From DSSM01 sp964484125 (GTDB lineage: Bacteria > Bacteroidota > Ignavibacteria > Tepidaquicellales > Tepidaquicellaceae): 10,523 nt of DNA. A model generated the notes under the pieces. The model was not told where the DNA came from and searched no databases. It saw only the letters and a list, made by a program, of their open reading frames with translations. A program made the translations under genes and the position numbers. The stretch is taken from contig CAZAEK010000040.1 of the NCBI GenBank assembly GCA_964484125.1, forward strand, positions 1 to 10,523, in the 5' to 3' direction. Positions 6,472-10,523 of the stretch are shown in pieces; the stretch's first letter is position 1; every line of letters begins with the position of its first letter.

Positions 6472-7884
6472 ATGCGTAAAATATCTTTATTTTTAATTAT
6501 GGTTTTATTCAGTGCGGGTTTATTGTGGGGGCAGCTGCCTCCAAAATACTATTGGAAATCAATACCGGCTCCTGTTTCATCGAATTGGAATACTTACTGG
6601 AATAATTTTATAACAGGTGAGAATGGCACAATGCTTTATTATAATTATAATCTTAGACAGTTCGAGCAGGTTCCTTCGTTCACAAGTTATAATATCAATG
6701 ATATATTCGGTACAGTAAATGGTTTAATTACTGCAGTGGGGAATAATGGGATTATTTTTTATAAAAATTCAATCGGCTCTCCCACCTGGTCACAGCAAGC
6801 AAGCGGAACAAGTGCAAATTTATATTCCGTTTCATTAGTACAGAGAATTATTCCAACGCAGATTATCCGTATTGCAGTTGGAAGCGGCGGTACCATACTG
6901 AAATCCGTTACTTCAAGTCCGATAAACTGGACTCCGTGGACTATAGTGCAATCGAACACTACACAAAATCTGAATTCGGTTTTCCTTGATTCTAATGTAT
7001 CATTGATTGTCGGGAATAACGGAACAATTCTAAGGTCAACCGATAACGTAACAAGCTGGACAGCTGTTAATACAGGTTATTCTAATAATTTCCATTCCGT
7101 TTATATAATGCGAGATAACTTTCTGAAATGCTGGATAACCGGTGATAACGGTTTGATATTAAAATCAACTAATGCGGGATTGAACTGGACTCAGGTTCCG
7201 AGTGGAACAACAGCTAATCTAAAATCATTCCACTCAGTGAATTCGGGATTTAGTCTTGGTAATTATATTATTTGCGGCACTAACGGTACTGCTCTGGTAA
7301 GCCGTGACAGCGGTTCGACGTGGAGTATTTCTCAAACAAATGTTAATACGGATTTAAACGGCACCGATAACTCATATATTGTCGGCAATTCAGGAACAAT
7401 ATTAAAATTGGATGTGGACAGCTCCTATTATTTTAAAAAACTTGAAGGCAATAATATCTCAAGCTTTTTTACTTCTTCCGGAGTATTTAATAGGAATATT
7501 AATCAACATTATTCACCCGGATTTCAATGGCCCAAAGGTTCAGGTAAGTATGCAATTTTTACATCCGGGCTTACTATGGCTGCTAAGGTTCAGGGGCAGC
7601 TTCGTCAAACTGCAGTTTCTTATGAGGGAGAAATGCAGGCAGGAGCAATAAGCGGAGGATTGCCTTTTACAAACGATACATTTAAAGTTTATTCTGTAAA
7701 ACGCGGTGATAGTTTTACAAGTAATCCGGACTGGCTGAATTGGGGACTTATGGTAACTTACGGTGCCCCGTTTGTTGATGTTAACAGTAACGGAATCTAT
7801 GAGCCGCAAATTGATACACCGGGTGTTAAAAATGCTTCCGCAACGGCTTTTGTTTGTCTTACAGACGGATTTGTGAATTCACAT
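6472..7884 (+). CDS. Exported YCF48-like propeller protein, part before assembly gap
   Basis: The 471 codons before the gap begin with a signal peptide (MRKISLFLIMVLFSAGLLWG, cleavage near Q21). Residues about 25-315 hold propeller repeats in which G-x-x-G-T-I-L or G-D-N-G-L-I-L-K-S-T strands alternate with N-W or S-W boxes, as in YCF48-like and Asp-box propellers. From about 320 a different domain follows. It includes SPGFQWPKGSGKYAIFTSG and a Ca-binding-like loop DVNSNGIYE at 436-444. The frame enters the N run exactly at a codon end (7884). The part after the gap carries a T9SS sorting domain, so this is very likely one surface protein. The gap may hide several hundred residues. An AGGGAG site 8 bases upstream supports the ATG. 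Enzyme activity is not indicated; binding or structural roles on the cell surface are plausible. Confidence 0.8.
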
Positions 7885-7984
7885 NNNNNNNNNNNNNNNN
7901 NNNNNNNNNNNNNNNNNNNNNNNNNNNNNNNNNNNNNNNNNNNNNNNNNNNNNNNNNNNNNNNNNNNNNNNNNNNNNNNNNNNN
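7885..7984. other. Assembly gap of exactly 100 N
   Basis: The gap is a placeholder. The frame before it ends on a codon boundary at 7884, and the sorting-domain frame after it starts on one at 7985. An intact gene therefore needs a missing length divisible by three, which 100 is not. Confidence 0.95.
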
Positions 7985-8344
7985 TCCGTAACAAAATTAA
8001 AACAACTTGCGGATATTGCGACTGAGTTTTATAATACGAATTTTATAATTGGTGTCAATAACATTAGTTCTGAAATTCCTTCCTATTATGCACTGGAACA
8101 GAACTATCCGAATCCGTTTAATTCAAGTACAAGTATTAAGTTTCAAGTTCCAAGTTCAAAGTTTATCAAGTTAGTTGTATATGATTTGCTCGGAAGGGAA
8201 GTAAAAACCCTTGTAAATGAGATGTTACAGCCGGGAACTTACAGCGTAAGATTTGAAGCCGGTGATTTAGCAAGCGGAATTTATTTTTACAGATTGGAAG
8301 CCGGTGATTATAAAACGACAAAGAAATTAGTTCTATTAAAGTAA
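7985..8344 (+). CDS. C-terminal part of the YCF48-like protein with T9SS sorting domain
   Basis: After the gap the frame starting with TCC at 7985 is open to TAA at 8342-8344. It reads a short helix-like stretch (SVTKLKQLADIATEFYNTNF), then a type A sorting domain: ALEQNYPNPFNSS, IKFQV, LVVYDLLGREV, PGTYSVRFEAG, GIYFYRLEAGD and KKLVLLK. The gene in front is the only candidate for its N-terminus. This sorting domain has the shorter linker PSSKFIK where the other two carry the palindromic insert, so it shows the unfilled form in length. Another frame running out of the gap stops at 8025 and has no protein-like features. Export through the type IX system and surface anchoring are expected from the family. 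Confidence 0.8.
   Translation, partial: SVTKLKQLADIATEFYNTNFIIGVNNISSEIPSYYALEQNYPNPFNSSTSIKFQVPSSKFIKLVVYDLLGREVKTLVNEMLQPGTYSVRFEAGDLASGIYFYRLEAGDYKTTKKLVLLK
8051..8344 (+). repeat. T9SS sorting-domain module, copy 2
   Basis: This copy lacks the 33-bp palindrome. It shares long near-identical DNA stretches with copy 1, such as around GTTACAGCCGGGAAC, and so indicates shared ancestry or gene conversion. Confidence 0.75.
8138..8165 (+). repeat. Four tandem heptamers at the sorting-domain linker
   Basis: AAGTTTC, AAGTTCC, AAGTTCA and AAGTTTA follow each other without spacer and encode KFQVPSSKF. The repeat lies at the point where the other two sorting domains carry the palindromic element. 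The short unit and AT-rich coding make chance possible. Confidence 0.5.
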
Positions 8345-8401
8345 GAAAATATTGATTTTTCTAAATAATAATTCATAAGTCAAATATTTATTATTTAAGT
8401 A

Positions 8402-8431
8402 TTTGAATAGTAAAAATTTATTTATATTTTG
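8402..8431 (+). promoter_or_regulatory. Candidate Bacteroidota-type promoter before the BNR-like gene
   Basis: TTTG at 8402-8405 is followed after 19 bases by TATTTTG (8425-8431), or after 17 by TATATTTTG. This resembles the -33 TTTG / -7 TAnnTTTG pair, with one base off in the -7 box. It lies about 50 bases before ATG 8480, so the gene probably has its own promoter. Confidence 0.35.
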
Positions 8432-8479
8432 CTTTGATGTTAAATAAATAGAAATAAAATTATTAAAATTATTATTTAT

Positions 8480-10177
8480 ATGAAAAAAATATTTTCTCTT
8501 TTTGCTTTTCTTTTAATGCTAACAGGAATCAGCTATGCTCAAACTTGGGTCACTCAATTTGTTAATACGGGTGCTACAACGATTTATGATTTAGCTTCAA
8601 ACAGCAGTCCGCAGTGGATTGCGCAAGATCCTGCTTTCCCAAATAATATACATATTGTAATTATGTATGTGCCTTTAGGTGACCCGGCAAGCTATCCAAG
8701 CAGGAGGTCGAGATATTACTTTTCAAGTGACTTAGGAATAAGCTGGACTTATATTGCAAATGTAAACGAACGAAAATCAGGATTTCCTTCAATTATGGTT
8801 GCAAGTGACGGTGCGGCTGTGATATGCAACTATGGTACAACATCAAATAATACTTCGACTCGTACTTTAATTTATCAAGATGCTTTAGCCGGTTTAGGTG
8901 CATTTACTTTGTATGACCCTCCGAATAATCCTTATTTTTTCGGTAAGTTTTGTCTGACTTCAAATATTAATCTCCCTACAAAATTTATTGTCATGGGTCA
9001 GGGTATGACGAGTGATTCGACTGTGCGAATTACAGGTCCTAATCCGTGGTCTTCTTGGTCTTCATTTGCGAATACAAGTCCGGAAGCATATTGTGCGGCA
9101 AGAGGTGCGGACGGAAGAATTGGAATTGTATATATCCAAAACAATTTTACGGTTGATGATTACAAAAGTATTTATTTTACCGAAACGACAAATAACGGAG
9201 TTTCGTTTTCAACTCCATTGAAAATTTATCTTGCTAATTTTTCTACGGACAGTCTTGCGGCTTTCAGAGGTTTGAATATTGCTTATAAAGGCAATACTCC
9301 ACTCGTTGTTTTTGAAACCGTTAAGCAAGATCCAATTTCAGGAAATTACTTTATGAAGGCACCTGCTAAAATTATGTTCTGGAGTCCTCAGCTTCCGGGC
9401 AGTGATCCAAGCAGAAGTATCTCAATTGCTCACAAGGGTAATGTGCACATACCTTCACCGGATTCCATAAAGACGGGTGTTAATGACCAATTTGGCTCGC
9501 TGAGCAGGCCTGTTGTTGGTGTTTCGTCTGATACAAATACGATTTTCGTAGTATTTCAGGCATTCACTAATAAATGGGGAGGTACTCCTCCTGATACGAC
9601 AAACTTCAAGGCTCTGTTCATTACAAAGGCTTCGTATAGCTTCGTTTTTACTCCACCGAAAAAATTCACTCCGGATACACCTTTGAGGGACTGGTCTTTT
9701 CCGAGTATTTCTGCCTATAATTATCAGGACGAGATGGCTTATTACACTGCTTACATTACTGCTTTAAGTGATTCCATACCCGGGACATATGTAAACGCAA
9801 CCGGTAACGGGCAATCTGTTGCGGAGTTACAATTTATCAAAATAAAAACCGGTCAAGATATTAGCGTTAAGAATATTTCAGGAGAAATCCCTGAAACATT
9901 TTCTCTTGAACAGAACTATCCGAATCCGTTTAATCCGGTTACGAATATTAAGTTTAAGGTTGCACGTATGGATTCCCGCATTCGCGGGAATGACAGAGTG
10001 GTATTAAAAGTTTTTGATATTTTAGGTAAAGAAGTCGCAACCCTTGTTAATGAACAGCTTCAGCCGGGTACGTATGAAACAACTTTCGATGCAGGTAAAC
10101 TAACAAGCGGAGTATATTTCTACAGATTGCAGACAAACGGATATACAAAGACTAAGCGAATGTTGCTTATTAAATAG
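8480..10177 (+). CDS. Exported BNR-like protein with T9SS sorting domain
   Basis: This 565-aa protein starts with a clear signal peptide (MKKIFSLFAFLLMLTGISYA, cleavage before Q21). It has an Asp box, SSDLGISW, at 82-89 and a weaker one, TTNNGVSF, further on, with several strands that suggest a sialidase-like propeller fold. The catalytic Arg triad and Tyr/Glu pair of sialidases cannot be assigned, so glycan cleavage is not claimed. Residues 461-565 are a type A sorting domain: SLEQNYPNPFNP, IKFKV, LKVFDILGKEV, PGTYETTFDAG, GVYFYRL and a basic end KTKRMLLIK. The linker contains ARMDSRIRGNDRV (495-507), read from the 33-bp palindrome in the orientation opposite to that in the first propeller gene. 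No Shine-Dalgarno is seen before the ATG. The protein is expected on the cell surface after type IX export. Confidence 0.82.
   Translation: MKKIFSLFAFLLMLTGISYAQTWVTQFVNTGATTIYDLASNSSPQWIAQDPAFPNNIHIVIMYVPLGDPASYPSRRSRYYFSSDLGISWTYIANVNERKSGFPSIMVASDGAAVICNYGTTSNNTSTRTLIYQDALAGLGAFTLYDPPNNPYFFGKFCLTSNINLPTKFIVMGQGMTSDSTVRITGPNPWSSWSSFANTSPEAYCAARGADGRIGIVYIQNNFTVDDYKSIYFTETTNNGVSFSTPLKIYLANFSTDSLAAFRGLNIAYKGNTPLVVFETVKQDPISGNYFMKAPAKIMFWSPQLPGSDPSRSISIAHKGNVHIPSPDSIKTGVNDQFGSLSRPVVGVSSDTNTIFVVFQAFTNKWGGTPPDTTNFKALFITKASYSFVFTPPKKFTPDTPLRDWSFPSISAYNYQDEMAYYTAYITALSDSIPGTYVNATGNGQSVAELQFIKIKTGQDISVKNISGEIPETFSLEQNYPNPFNPVTNIKFKVARMDSRIRGNDRVVLKVFDILGKEVATLVNEQLQPGTYETTFDAGKLTSGVYFYRLQTNGYTKTKRMLLIK
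9860..10177 (+). repeat. T9SS sorting-domain module, copy 3
   Basis: The first 60 or so bases of the conserved core differ from copy 1 at only a few positions (compare 5970-6030 and 9906-9965). The two genes are otherwise different, which points to spreading of the module by recombination. Confidence 0.75.
9968..10000 (-). repeat. 33-bp palindromic element, copy B, inverted, inside coding sequence
   Basis: On the minus strand this reads CACTCTGTCATTCCC, then GCGAATGC, then GGGAATCCAT. The stem ATTCCCGC / GCGGGAAT has loop GAAT. Compared with copy A, one stem pair has changed from T-A to C-G on both sides, and two loop bases differ. The core fits the pattern ATTCCC-N8-GGGAAT known from the dRS3 repeats of Neisseria, which may be convergence. 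Confidence 0.85.
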
Positions 10178-10291
10178 AAAATCAGATATAAGCAGTAAAA
10201 TAAATTAACAATTTAGTAACGTTATAAACGATTTTTCATTTAAACTTTTATAGTTGCTCTTTTGTCAATATACTAAAAAAGAGATACTTTT

Positions 10292-10523
10292 ATGAGATTA
10301 ATTTTACTGCTTTTTGCATTTATTATTGCAAGCAACATAGAGGCTCAGATAGTTGAGCATCAGTTTTTACCAAACCAGACTGACCCTTTAATTACAGGTC
10401 ATAACCAGCCGCACTATGCCTATCTCAATGATACTGTTCCAAAGTTAAACAAACTTTTGCTTTTCTTTCCGGGTACGGGTGCTTTGCCCTGGGATTACAG
10501 AATGTTTCAGCAGACTGCAGCAA
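10292..10523 (+). CDS. Start of an exported protein, possibly alpha/beta-hydrolase-like (partial)
   Basis: ATG at 10292 opens a frame that runs off the window after 77 complete codons. The first 19 or so residues form a signal peptide (MRLILLLFAFIIASNIEAQ, cleavage near Q19). The mature part contains HYAYLND, then KLLLFFPGTGALPWDYRMF. A hydrophobic strand followed by G-T-G and an aromatic-rich turn resembles the first strand and oxyanion-hole region of alpha/beta hydrolases. The catalytic serine, acid and histidine would lie beyond the window, so this is a tentative reading. An AAAAAAGAGA stretch about 7 bases upstream may serve as a weak ribosome site. It is the fourth exported gene in a row. 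Confidence 0.65.
   Translation, partial: MRLILLLFAFIIASNIEAQIVEHQFLPNQTDPLITGHNQPHYAYLNDTVPKLNKLLLFFPGTGALPWDYRMFQQTAA

Noticed and set aside
7540..7809. Minus-strand frame under the YCF48-like gene
   Set aside because: It has no family-like motif and overlaps a gene with a signal peptide and continuous domain structure.
7985..8025. Continuation of the pre-gap gene through the N run to a stop at 8025
   Set aside because: It depends on the arbitrary gap length. The alternative frame from 7985 leads into a full sorting domain and is far better supported.
8480..10177. Assignment as an active sialidase
   Set aside because: Asp boxes alone occur in many non-enzymatic propellers, and I could not place the catalytic Arg, Tyr and Glu residues.

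Overview
This window looks like a chromosomal piece of an AT-rich member of the Bacteroidota/Chlorobiota group, most likely an Ignavibacteria-like bacterium. The main evidence is three C-terminal type IX secretion (T9SS) sorting domains of the form LEQNYPNPFNP...IKF...YDLLGREV...PGTY...G(I/V)YFY...KK..LLK. Most genes also lack a strong Shine-Dalgarno sequence, and there are TAnnTTTG-like promoter motifs. A run of exactly 100 N shows that the source is a draft scaffold. All genes are on the + strand.

Left part (about 112-2132): three tightly packed cytoplasmic genes that look like one operon. They encode a thymidylate-kinase-like P-loop nucleotide kinase, a MoaA/SPASM-like radical SAM enzyme with extra C-terminal cysteines, and a small GreA/GreB-type factor. 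A kinase for a nucleoside monophosphate beside a radical SAM enzyme suggests nucleotide modification. The substrate cannot be read from the sequence.

Middle (2232-4109): a 184-aa protein of unknown function with a TTG start and an unusually strong ribosome binding site. It is followed by an AAA_14/DUF4143-type ATPase with a C-terminal nuclease-like motif. The ATPase start lies inside a 10-codon leader ORF.

Right part (4305-10523): a tandem cluster of exported proteins. The first is an Asp-box beta-propeller split by a one-base frameshift. The second is a YCF48-like propeller protein interrupted by the assembly gap. The third is a BNR-like protein, and the fourth is the start of a probable secreted alpha/beta-hydrolase-like protein. 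The first three end in T9SS sorting domains that are close copies of each other at DNA level.

The most striking structure is inside those sorting domains. A 33-bp palindromic element sits at the same point in two of them, in opposite orientations. It is translated in frame both ways, and one stem base pair has changed compensatorily. The third sorting domain carries a four-unit heptamer repeat at the same point. A duplicated sorting-domain tail with a different hairpin lies just behind the first. Together these suggest a permissive surface-protein linker that accepts small mobile repeats.
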